Source: Actinomycetota bacterium (GTDB lineage Bacteria > Actinomycetota > Acidimicrobiia > Acidimicrobiales > Ilumatobacteraceae). From it: a stretch of 7,672 nucleotides of DNA. The position numbers and the translations under genes are program-made. The stretch lies in assembly GCA_005789925.1 (NCBI GenBank), contig SXWG01000100.1, positions 1 through 7,672 on the forward strand, given 5' to 3'. The notes under the pieces were generated by a model. That model was not told the DNA's origin. It ran no database searches and worked only from the letters and a program-made list of their open reading frames with translations. Positions within the stretch are counted from its first letter, which is position 1. Each line of letters starts with the position of its first letter. Below, piece after piece: positions 1 through 5,239 of this stretch.

Positions 1-631
1 CATCGTCACGTCGCGATGGATCATGAGCCCAGTGAAGAATCCGACCGTCATCTACGGCCCCGTCGGAACACAGAAGGTCATCGACGGCATGCTCGCGATG
101 TTGTCGGCTGATGAGCACTACCGCCTGGATCACCACGAGGACCTTCGTGAAATCGGTGGAATGACCGTCATCGTGCACGAGGTCAGACCAGGTGAAGAGT
201 TCAGCGTGGGCGATGTACCGGTCAGCGTGCACCGCACTGACCACCGGCCGGTCGCGCCGACTGTTGGCTACCGCATCGAGCACGAAGGTGTTGCCGTCGC
301 AATCGCCGGCGACACCATTCCATGCGACGAATTGGACGCTATGTGCGCGAATGCGGACATCTACGTACAGACCGTTCTGCGCGAGGACATGGTGCGAGCC
401 ATCGCATCGATGTTGCCGACACAACAACGTTTTCTCGACATCCTCGATTATCACTCGACTGTGCAACAGGCCGCACAAACTGCGTCGCGGTGTGGCGTGA
501 AGACGCTCGTGCTCACCCACTACGTGCCAGCACCACCGCCTGGTCAGGAAGATGAATGGCGAGCTCTCGCCGCAGAGCACTTTGCAGGCGACATCGTCGT
601 AGGACCTGACCTCACCGTCGTGGAGCGGTAG
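1..631 (+). CDS. MBL-fold metallohydrolase, RNase Z-like (5' partial)
   Basis: This is the C-terminal part of a metallo-beta-lactamase-fold hydrolase of the RNase Z-like branch. The frame is open to the left edge (codons begin at base 2), and the residues before the first ATG at 23 (TSRWIMSPVKNP) read as normal family sequence. The real start, and the HxHxDH metal motif expected near the N-terminus, therefore lie outside the window. Visible family features are the VYGP-like segment (here VIYGPVGTQ), the AGDT motif with its metal-bridging Asp (about residue 97 counted from ATG 23), YHST (about 143-146) and the LTHYVP motif with the last metal His (about 166). The substrate is unknown; relatives include tRNA 3'-processing enzymes and aryl-sulfatase-like hydrolases. 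It ends in TAG, overlapping the 3' end of the convergent exporter gene by 20 bp. Confidence 0.85.
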   Translation, partial: IVTSRWIMSPVKNPTVIYGPVGTQKVIDGMLAMLSADEHYRLDHHEDLREIGGMTVIVHEVRPGEEFSVGDVPVSVHRTDHRPVAPTVGYRIEHEGVAVAIAGDTIPCDELDAMCANADIYVQTVLREDMVRAIASMLPTQQRFLDILDYHSTVQQAAQTASRCGVKTLVLTHYVPAPPPGQEDEWRALAAEHFAGDIVVGPDLTVVER

Positions 632-1487
632 TCAGGTACACGCCGATTGCAGCCGCGGCGAGTCCGACGATTGCGAACACACCCAAGTGCTCGTCAAAAA
701 GCATCGCACCTTCGACCGTGCTGAGAGCGGGTGTAAGAAAAAACAGGCTGCTCACTCGCGCCGCTGCGTGGCGTGCCAACAAGAACAACATCAGCAACAC
801 CGCGGCGATGGACAGCACCCCCACCGCCCATGCTGTCGCCAGCCAGGTCTGCAGCGTGCTCTCAAAATGCCAACCTTCGTCTGCCACTGCCACAACTGCG
901 AGCACGGCACCTGCGGCCACATATTGCGTGGCGGTTCCTGCAAGAAGCGGCATTGAGGTACCTCGCGCTCGCTGCAACAACGTTCCACCGGCCATTCCCA
1001 CAACTGAGATTGCCATCGCTATGAGCGCCACTGCGGTGATTTCACCAGACGATGAACGTGACTTGTCAACGACGACCGCCAAGACTCCGGCGAGACCAAC
1101 GGCGATTCCAAGCCATTGACGCAGAGACAATTTTTCCCTCAACAACCAACGGCCTGCAATCGCCGTGAGGACGGGCTGAGTACCGGCAATCAGAGCTGTG
1201 ATTCCAGATGGCAACCCGCGCGACACTGCAAAAAACACTCCGCCGAGATACAACGCGTGCATGCCACATCCGACGAGAGCCGCGATACCAATGTCCTGTC
1301 GAGACAAGCGCTCGTGCTTCATCACTCGAGCAAGGGCGAAGAGAATTAATGCTGCGATGAAAAGACGCACAGAGAGAAACGTGAATGGACCCGCATCACG
1401 TGTGCCATATCTCGCGACGATGAAACCTGTGCTCCACAGTGCGACGAAAAGCGCGGGGGCGACCCGCTCAATTGAGCGCGCGTTCAC
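612..1487 (-). CDS. EamA/DMT-family transporter
   Basis: A 291-residue inner-membrane protein of the drug/metabolite transporter superfamily, with the usual length and two tandem EamA halves of about five helices each. The first helix holds ALWSTGFIVARYG. Half one ends near the RWLLREKLSLRQW segment, and half two carries the matching FFLTPALSTVEGAMLFDEHLG segment, the typical end-of-repeat signature. I chose the GTG start at 1487 because it overlaps the TGA of the upstream repressor gene as GTGA, which suggests translational coupling. A longer frame back to 1625 would add 46 polar residues lying inside the repressor gene. The substrate cannot be read from sequence; relatives export amino acids, metabolites or toxic compounds. 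Co-transcription with a MarR repressor suggests induced efflux. The 3' end overlaps the convergent hydrolase gene. Confidence 0.88.
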   Translation of the reverse strand: MNARSIERVAPALFVALWSTGFIVARYGTRDAGPFTFLSVRLFIAALILFALARVMKHERLSRQDIGIAALVGCGMHALYLGGVFFAVSRGLPSGITALIAGTQPVLTAIAGRWLLREKLSLRQWLGIAVGLAGVLAVVVDKSRSSSGEITAVALIAMAISVVGMAGGTLLQRARGTSMPLLAGTATQYVAAGAVLAVVAVADEGWHFESTLQTWLATAWAVGVLSIAAVLLMLFLLARHAAARVSSLFFLTPALSTVEGAMLFDEHLGVFAIVGLAAAAIGVYLTTAPRR

Positions 1488-1942
1488 ACGAGCGTCCGCA
1501 AATGTGCCGAGATTTTTTCGAAAGCAGTGCCCATCACCTTGACTTCGGCAGGCGTCAGAAGGTCGATCATCATCGCTCGGACTGTCGCCACATGGTGCGG
1601 CGCGATGCGCTTGATGAGGGCCCACCCCTTTGCAGTGAGTTGCGCGTGTGCAGAGCGGCGATCAGTTTCGTCGTCGACGCGTTCGACCAATCCTGCGTCG
1701 ATGACACCCTTCATTCGACGCGTCAATCCTCCACGGGTGACGCGTAACACGCTCGCAAGGTCACACATCCGCAATCTCTTGCCCGGGGCCTCAGAGAGCA
1801 TTGCGAGCAATTGATAGTCGCCGGCGTCAAGACCGAACTGGTGCAGGTCTCGTTCGATGACGAGCTGCAGGTCGGGCGACGTGGAGATGAACCCCCGCCA
1901 CGCGCGCATCTCTTCTGCAGACAACCAGTGGGTCCGAGCCAT
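1484..1942 (-). CDS. MarR-family transcriptional repressor
   Basis: A 152-residue winged-helix regulator of normal MarR length. The N-terminal helices (about 1-40) form the dimer region. The DNA-binding domain follows: LLAMLSEAPGKRLRM, then the helix-turn-helix DLASVLRVTRGGLTRRMKGV (about 61-80), then the wing VERVDDETDRRSAHAQLT with the conserved D-x-R-R (about 87-104), then a C-terminal dimerisation helix. Members are usually repressors released by a small ligand or by oxidation. The protein has a single cysteine, Cys60, just before the HTH, so a one-cysteine redox switch is possible but unproven. The ATG has no Shine-Dalgarno sequence and lies 6 nt after a -10 element, so the message is probably leaderless. 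Its promoter is covered by the inverted-repeat operator, which implies autorepression. The exporter gene follows with a 4-bp overlap. Confidence 0.92.
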   Translation of the reverse strand: MARTHWLSAEEMRAWRGFISTSPDLQLVIERDLHQFGLDAGDYQLLAMLSEAPGKRLRMCDLASVLRVTRGGLTRRMKGVIDAGLVERVDDETDRRSAHAQLTAKGWALIKRIAPHHVATVRAMMIDLLTPAEVKVMGTAFEKISAHLRTLV

Positions 1943-1948
1943 CAGGCA

Positions 1949-1977
1949 AGGCTATAGCCAGATAGTTGACGTCTCAA
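1949..1977 (-). promoter_or_regulatory. Promoter of the marR-exporter operon, probably leaderless
   Basis: Reading the minus strand, a -35 TTGAGA (1977-1972), a 17-nt spacer and a -10 TAGCCT (1954-1949) are followed after 6 nt by the repressor ATG. Transcription would start at or next to the ATG, matching the absence of a ribosome binding site. The operator palindrome covers the -35 and spacer. Inferred from sequence only. Confidence 0.6.
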
Positions 1978-1981
1978 CTAT
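1962..1981. promoter_or_regulatory. MarR operator 1 (ATAGTTG-N6-CAACTAT)
   Basis: A perfect inverted repeat with 7-bp half sites ATAGTTG and CAACTAT around 6 nt. It sits inside a longer perfect palindrome, 1953-1969 against 1974-1990 (17-bp arms, 4-nt spacer). Size and symmetry fit a MarR dimer site. It overlaps the -35 of doxX on one strand and the -35 and spacer of the marR promoter on the other, so one bound dimer could block both directions. Confidence 0.8.
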
Positions 1982-1994
1982 CTGGCTATATAGT
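1966..1994 (+). promoter_or_regulatory. doxX promoter
   Basis: A near-consensus sigma70-type promoter: -35 TTGACG (1966-1971), exactly 17 nt spacer, -10 TATAGT (1989-1994). Transcription is expected near 2001, giving a leader of about 45 nt with an AAGGA ribosome site at 2031-2035. Operator 1 covers the -35 and operator 2 covers the -10 and start point, so strong MarR repression is expected. Confidence 0.75.
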
Positions 1995-2009
1995 TGCGCC
2001 GTCAACTAT
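1990..2009. promoter_or_regulatory. MarR operator 2 (ATAGTTG-N6-CAACTAT)
   Basis: A second copy of the operator with identical 7-bp half sites and the same 6-nt spacing but a different spacer sequence (cgccgt). It is offset from operator 1 by 28 bp. The repetition of half site and spacing with a changed spacer supports a real protein-binding site rather than a chance palindrome. It covers the doxX -10 and start region. Confidence 0.75.
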
Positions 2010-2045
2010 CTGCCCCTCGGGGCAACACACAAGGACATTCCAACC

Positions 2046-2465
2046 ATGGACATCGTCGCCCTCATCGGACGAATCGTGTTCGCACTCATGTTTGTGAGCA
2101 GCGGCCTCAACCACTTCCGCCACACCGAAGCAATGACGGGTTATGCACAGTTCAAGAAGGTGCCTGCCGCAAAGTTGTCGGTCCAACTGTCCGGACTGTT
2201 GATGTTGCTCGGCGGCCTCAGCCTGATTACCGGCATCTACATCGACCTAGGTGCACTCGTTCTCGCAGTGCTCCTCGTGGTGATGGCAGTCAAGATGCAC
2301 GACTTCTGGACCATCGCCGATGCCCAAGCTAAACAGCCTGAGATGATCAGTTTCTTCAAGAACATCTCTCTCGCCGGCGGAGCGTTGTTCATCTTCGCCC
2401 TGACCGCATCTGAAGGCTCTGAATTCGGCCCCGCCTGGGTCGGCAGCTTGTTCGCAGGATCCTGA
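2046..2465 (+). CDS. DoxX-family membrane protein
   Basis: A 139-residue integral membrane protein of the DoxX family with four predicted helices (about 3-20, 45-64, 67-84 and 104-121). Family marks are the N-terminal GRIVFALMFVSSGLNHF segment, the KMHDFW loop after helix 3, and FFKNISLAGGALFIF, matching the family's FxKNxALAGG motif before helix 4. Family members are linked to thiosulfate/quinone chemistry or to membrane redox and thiol stress, but the exact reaction here is unknown. The start at 2046 fits the AAGGA at 2031-2035 and the DoxX N-terminus; an upstream extension to 1857 would run through the operators and inside the divergent repressor gene. It is expressed from a MarR-controlled promoter and closed by a terminator. 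Confidence 0.9.
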   Translation: MDIVALIGRIVFALMFVSSGLNHFRHTEAMTGYAQFKKVPAAKLSVQLSGLLMLLGGLSLITGIYIDLGALVLAVLLVVMAVKMHDFWTIADAQAKQPEMISFFKNISLAGGALFIFALTASEGSEFGPAWVGSLFAGS

Positions 2466-2497
2466 CGCATCTTCCGACGTCTCCCCTCGTCGGTTTG

Positions 2498-2534
2498 ACA
2501 GCCCTCCGCTTCGGCGGAGGGCTGTTGTCATTTT
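2498..2534 (+). terminator. Rho-independent terminator after doxX
   Basis: A perfect 12-bp stem (2498-2509 with 2514-2525) with a TTCG tetraloop begins 32 nt after the doxX stop. It is followed by a T-rich but interrupted tail ending in TTTT at 2531-2534. This ends doxX transcription and separates it from the zinc-ribbon gene. Confidence 0.85.
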
Positions 2535-2688
2535 GGGGAGCGAATTTCTCTCGCATGATCCGGCATCGCGAGGTTCTGTTGCCTAATCTTTGGTTTTGAA
2601 GGGGATTATCCCGGTCGAAGAGATTCGGTGGGTGGTTCCGTCAACACAGTCTCCGTGCTCGGTGCCACCGGCTTATCGCTGGGAGAGA

Positions 2689-2717
2689 CCTTCAGCCAAA
2701 CCACCGTCGGCTGAAGG
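2689..2717 (+). promoter_or_regulatory. Hairpin covering the zinc-ribbon gene's ribosome binding site
   Basis: CCTTCAGCC (2689-2697) is the perfect complement of GGCTGAAGG (2709-2717), a 9-bp stem with an 11-nt loop. The 3' arm contains the AAGG of the AAGGAG Shine-Dalgarno (2714-2719), and the start codon is at 2725. Folding would hide the ribosome site. It could be a translational switch or chance; there is no T-run, so it is not a terminator. Confidence 0.4.
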
Positions 2718-2724
2718 AGACATG

Positions 2725-2907
2725 ATGAAGTGCCCCACGTGTACGCCCACATCTTTGGTGCTGTCCGAGCGCCAAGGAATCGAGATCGACTACTGCCCCG
2801 ATGGTCGCGGCGTCTGGCTCGATCGTGGCGAACTTGACAAGGTCATTGAACGTGCATCGTCAGCAATCAACACATATCGCGATGATGACGATGATGACGA
2901 TCGATGA
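2725..2907 (+). CDS. zf-TFIIB zinc-ribbon protein, truncated by an in-frame TGA
   Basis: A 60-residue zinc-ribbon protein of the zf-TFIIB type, recognised by MKCPTC at the N-terminus, SERQGIEIDYCP, and the hallmark RGVWLDRGELDKVIER (about 29-44). The start at 2725 has AAGGAG 5 nt upstream; the ATG at 2722 is too close to it. Two oddities stand out. The fourth zinc ligand is missing: the second knuckle reads CPDG where the family has CPxC, one base change from Cys to Gly. The frame then stops at TGA (2905-2907) after seven aspartates, yet the same frame continues with the family's usual C-terminus (next entry). The gene is probably a young pseudogene, although a 60-residue product could still be made. 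The family's function is unknown, perhaps nucleic-acid or protein binding. Confidence 0.75.
   Translation: MKCPTCTPTSLVLSERQGIEIDYCPDGRGVWLDRGELDKVIERASSAINTYRDDDDDDDR
2880..2901 (+). repeat. Short tandem repeat encoding poly-Asp
   Basis: A 9-bp unit, CGATGATGA, repeats 2.4 times and encodes most of a run of seven Asp in the zinc-ribbon protein. It ends just before the premature TGA. Such a repeat can slip in replication, but downstream coding resumes in the same frame, so no net frameshift is visible. Confidence 0.6.
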
Positions 2908-2997
2908 GACGTCTGGAAGAAACAGGAGTCGACAAGTCACTATCCGACGAAGAAGAAAATGTCGAGCTTTCTCGGTGACATTTTCGATATCGGCTGA
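2908..2997 (+). pseudogene. Detached C-terminus of the zinc-ribbon gene
   Basis: Directly after the TGA the same frame reads 29 further codons to a second TGA at 2995-2997, ending KKKMSSFLGDIFDIG. A basic stretch followed by SFLxxxFDF-like residues is the usual C-terminal tail of zf-TFIIB proteins, so this is the original gene end, cut off by one nonsense codon. TGA is one transition from CGA (Arg), and the preceding codon is CGA. The restored gene would be 90 codons, a usual length for the family. No start or ribosome site serves this piece. Confidence 0.7.
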
Positions 2998-3032
2998 GTC
3001 GTCAGGGTCACCTCGAGCAGCGCCTCGTGACG

Positions 3033-3407
3033 TCAGAGATTTCGCTTTCGGAGAATGAAGCAGAACTCGTTGCCTTCAGGGTCGCGCATGACCTGGAAGT
3101 AACCATGAGGTTCTTCAATCACGTCACCCACCACCGACGCACCGCAAGAGCACGCTGGCGACACTGCTTGCTGCAGGTCGAACACATCGAGGTCGAGATG
3201 TACCCAATTCTTCTGGCTCTTCCCTTCCGGCACGCGCTGAAAGCCCGCGTGTCGAAGCACGGGTACATCGTGTAGCCCTACCCAATTATCTGAGAGCGTC
3301 TCTGGTTCGACGGTCCCACCGATGATCGCCATCCAGAAACGGGACAGCGCACCTGGGTCTGCACAATCAATAGTGACTGCGAGAGGTTCAGCGAGTGGCT
3401 TGCTCAA
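3033..3407 (-). CDS. VOC-family (glyoxalase-like) protein
   Basis: A 124-residue cytosolic protein of the vicinal oxygen chelate superfamily, glyoxalase-like type, at normal single-domain length. It starts with the first beta-strand VTIDCADPGALSRFWMAIIGG. It carries the metal-ligand-like His70 in NWVHLDLDV and ends with the second-module signature MRDPEGNEFCFI (about 107-118), whose Glu114 is the usual metal ligand. The substrate cannot be predicted: glyoxalases, dioxygenases and antibiotic-binding proteins share the fold. The start is TTG at 3407, chosen because GGAGGG lies 3-4 nt upstream and no in-frame ATG or GTG is near. It overlaps the 3' end of the broken DinB gene by 20 bp, so the two formed an operon. 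It appears intact although its partner is dead. Confidence 0.85.
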   Translation of the reverse strand: MSKPLAEPLAVTIDCADPGALSRFWMAIIGGTVEPETLSDNWVGLHDVPVLRHAGFQRVPEGKSQKNWVHLDLDVFDLQQAVSPACSCGASVVGDVIEEPHGYFQVMRDPEGNEFCFILRKRNL

Positions 3408-4161
3408 CGTCCCTCCAGCAATACCAGAGATGCTCGAACTCTTCCTCGAGGACAGCGTGAAAACAGATCACCGAAGGAACGACTCCGTTCTCAAGGATTT
3501 CGACTTCGTTCGGGATTTGGGTCAGTTCGAGGCCATCGAAATATCGACCAAAGGACTTAACTTGCGTGCGACGCTGCGCCGGGACTGCGTCGAAACTTGT
3601 CTCGGATGTTAGGTCAAGGCCTGGCCACTCATCGCCTTGCGAGCTGGTGTTTGGAAGGCCGATCGCCTCAAACGTTCGTTTGCCCAAAAACGGCCAGTTG
3701 AACCACTAGTCATGCACGAACACCATGTGACGAAGTGTGTCGCGCAGAGACCATTCGCCGTTGACCGACACATTTGTCACGGCTTCAGGAAGCACCTTGA
3801 CAAATTCGTAGAGCACGTCCCACCCGGCAACGAGTTACGACCAAGCACGACGGATGCCTTCTTCATCATCTGGGGACAACTGATTTCGCAACGGATACCA
3901 ACGGTCGTTGCTGTTGACGAAGGCGGTGACATCGACGCCATTTACGACAAGCCTGTTGACGACCCCGTCAACCGACACATTCGACATCGACACGTGAAAG
4001 AAACGTGAATCATCAAAGTCAGCGTCCCGGAAGAGTGTTCCTTTCAGGTTCACGCCCCAGAACACCGACGCCGACAAGTCTTGATCTTCGAATTCCGCGC
4101 CCACCGGCGCGTTCAACCACAGCGCGGTTTCGTCACGAAATGGCTGTTGGTAGGTAGCCAA
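3388..4161 (-). pseudogene. DinB-family protein gene with two in-frame stop codons
   Basis: One continuous minus-strand frame of 257 codons encodes a DinB-superfamily protein of the type with a pentapeptide-like N-terminus (AEFEDQDLSASVFWGVNLKG, about 21-40) and a C-terminal four-helix DinB domain (GEWSLRDTLRHMVFVHD, then WFNWPFLG). The frame is broken by TAA at 3837-3835 (codon 109) and TAG at 3708-3706 (codon 152), with no frameshift; conserved sequence resumes at once after each stop. The TAG sits in the conserved HD-x-W stretch, where a sense codon is expected. The only start near the N-terminus is TTG at 4161 with no ribosome site, so initiation may be lost too. DinB proteins are metal-dependent, often thiol-transferase-like enzymes; this copy cannot be made whole without readthrough. 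The neighbouring VOC gene overlaps its 3' end. Confidence 0.85.
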
Positions 4162-4298
4162 ACTGACTAGATGTTTTCTCTAAAACGTTCTTGAAAAATG
4201 CATCAAACCATGCCATGTAAAGGTTTGCGGGCATTGCCTGACACATCAGTTCCGTGAGCCGCCTTTTTCTGACATGGGTTCCACTTGACGCCAAAAAT

Positions 4299-4314
4299 TG
4301 TGATTATGGTCACA
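4299..4314. promoter_or_regulatory. Crp/FNR-family-like operator upstream of the rhodopsin gene
   Basis: A perfect TGTGA-N6-TCACA palindrome, the known core of Crp-type sites, including actinobacterial cAMP-responsive regulators. It ends 52 nt before the rhodopsin ATG, in a 205-bp gap between divergent genes. A TTGACG resembling a -35 lies at 4285-4290 and a TAGTTT resembling a -10 at 4327-4332, but their spacing does not form one good promoter, so activation versus repression cannot be decided. The rest of the gap (4162-4284) shows nothing I can name. Confidence 0.6.
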
Positions 4315-4366
4315 TCCGCAGGTCCTTAGTTTCTGAAGGGCCCAGAACAGAAAGAAGAAGTTAAAC

Positions 4367-5074
4367 ATGATCAAAGATGCTGATCTGAACCTCCTGGTGT
4401 ACAACGCACTCTCATTCGGCACGGCCGTCATGCTCGGTGCATTTGTGTACTTCTTGACACAGATTTCAAGTGTGTCGAAGAAGTATCGATCCTCCGTTGC
4501 GGCGTCTGCCGTTGTCGTCGGAATCGCCGGTTACCACTACTACCGAATCTGGAGTGGTTGGGCAGCTGGTGAGGTGAATGAGGGTTACCGCTATGCCGAC
4601 TGGCTCATCACGGTGCCCTTGCTCGTCGTTGAACTGCTCATCGTGCTCGGCACATCGCCGGAACGTCGTCGCTCGCTCTTGAAGACGCTCGTTCCTGCAA
4701 CCGCGCTGATGATCGGTCTCGGCTACCCGGGCGAAGTTTCAACCGACGACGGAACCAAGTGGCTCTACTGGGTGCTCGCAATGCTTCCGTTTGTGTACAT
4801 CCTGTACACACTTGTCGGCGAAATGAAGCAGGTGAAGTCACGCGAGAACGCGACCATCGCAGGATTGATCAACAACGCGACCAGAATCCTCTTGATCACT
4901 TGGCTCGTGTATCCGATCACCTACCTGTTCCCGGTGTTCTTCGAGTACCCGCATGACGGCGCAGAAACTGCCCGTCAGCTCGGTTACACGATTGCTGACA
5001 TCACGGCAAAGGCCGGCTACGGCTTGGCCATCTTGGCCATCGCCAAGGCACGTTCGGCATCAGAGCCGAACTAG
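4367..5074 (+). CDS. Light-driven proton-pump rhodopsin (actinorhodopsin-like)
   Basis: A 235-residue seven-helix microbial rhodopsin (helices about 10-30, 44-62, 74-94, 103-119, 132-152, 168-190, 205-227). Helix C reads RYADWLITVPLLVVE: Asp78 (proton acceptor), Thr82 and Glu89 (donor) give the DTE set of proteorhodopsin-type outward proton pumps. His57 in helix B matches the His paired with the acceptor. Leu86 at the tuning position predicts green absorption. Helix G has Asp211 and the retinal-binding Lys215 (DITAKAGYG). The segment LGYPGEVS is typical of the actinorhodopsin/xanthorhodopsin-like clade. Helix E has Trp135 where, from memory of the family, carotenoid-antenna rhodopsins have Gly, so no antenna is expected. 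The start has a weak AGAAG ribosome site. It is monocistronic, with its own terminator; no retinal or carotenoid genes lie in the window. Confidence 0.95.
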   Translation: MIKDADLNLLVYNALSFGTAVMLGAFVYFLTQISSVSKKYRSSVAASAVVVGIAGYHYYRIWSGWAAGEVNEGYRYADWLITVPLLVVELLIVLGTSPERRRSLLKTLVPATALMIGLGYPGEVSTDDGTKWLYWVLAMLPFVYILYTLVGEMKQVKSRENATIAGLINNATRILLITWLVYPITYLFPVFFEYPHDGAETARQLGYTIADITAKAGYGLAILAIAKARSASEPN

Positions 5075-5097
5075 CCAACCGCTAACAATTCACAGAG

Positions 5098-5142
5098 ATC
5101 CCGCCTCGCTTCGTGAAAGAAGTGGGGCGGGATTTCTTTTTT
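5098..5142 (+). terminator. Rho-independent terminator after the rhodopsin gene
   Basis: An 8-bp perfect stem (ATCCCGCC 5098-5105 with GGCGGGAT 5126-5133), extended inward by CTTC/GAAG (5109-5112 with 5119-5122), is followed by a T-tract, TTTCTTTTTT, to 5142. Strong and well placed 24 nt after the stop, it isolates the rhodopsin transcript from the oxidoreductase gene. Confidence 0.92.
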
Positions 5143-5227
5143 AAACCACCAAAAACTTCAGACTGCAGCCATCCACGACGAAGCGGACACGAACTGACCG
5201 ACGCGCGGAATCAGGCGTCTGCGGCGT

Positions 5228-5239
5228 TAGTTTTGGACC
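5228..5239 (+). promoter_or_regulatory. Possible -10 of a leaderless oxidoreductase transcript
   Basis: TAGTTT (5228-5233) fits TANNNT and ends 6 nt before the ATG at 5240, the distance expected for transcription starting at the start codon. No Shine-Dalgarno sequence precedes that ATG and no clear -35 is visible. The preceding terminator means the gene needs its own promoter, which supports this weak call. Confidence 0.4.

Noticed and set aside
1488..1625. N-terminal extension of the exporter back to 1625 (46 extra residues).
   Set aside because: It lies wholly inside the MarR gene and has no membrane-protein character; the GTG at 1487 overlapping the MarR stop gives the normal family length.
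2012..2023. GCCC-CTCG-GGGC mini-hairpin in the doxX leader as a regulatory element.
   Set aside because: It is very short and does not cover the ribosome site; chance is likely.
1857..2045. N-terminal extension of DoxX from 1857.
   Set aside because: It is antisense to the MarR gene and reads through promoters and operators. The ATG at 2046 has a ribosome site and gives a family-typical N-terminus.
2590..2724. N-terminal extension of the zinc-ribbon protein from a TTG at 2590.
   Set aside because: The residues show no family similarity, and the strong AAGGAG site points to 2725.
2905..2907. The zinc-ribbon TGA as a selenocysteine codon.
   Set aside because: It falls in a low-complexity linker, not at a redox site, and no family precedent is known to me. 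A CGA-to-TGA mutation is simpler.
2955..2985. Inverted repeat GAAAATGTC / GACATTTTC as a bidirectional terminator between the zinc-ribbon and VOC genes.
   Set aside because: It lies inside the readable C-terminal codons of the zinc-ribbon gene and lacks a proper T-tract, so coding sequence explains it at least as well.
3637..4008. Plus-strand open frame of 123 codons opposite the DinB gene.
   Set aside because: It is a shadow of the conserved minus-strand DinB frame, with no ribosome site and no recognisable domain.
3388..4161. A changed genetic code as the explanation for the DinB in-frame stops.
   Set aside because: TAG and TGA both terminate intact, normal-length genes in this window. 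TAA cannot be tested here, but the TAG alone already breaks the gene.
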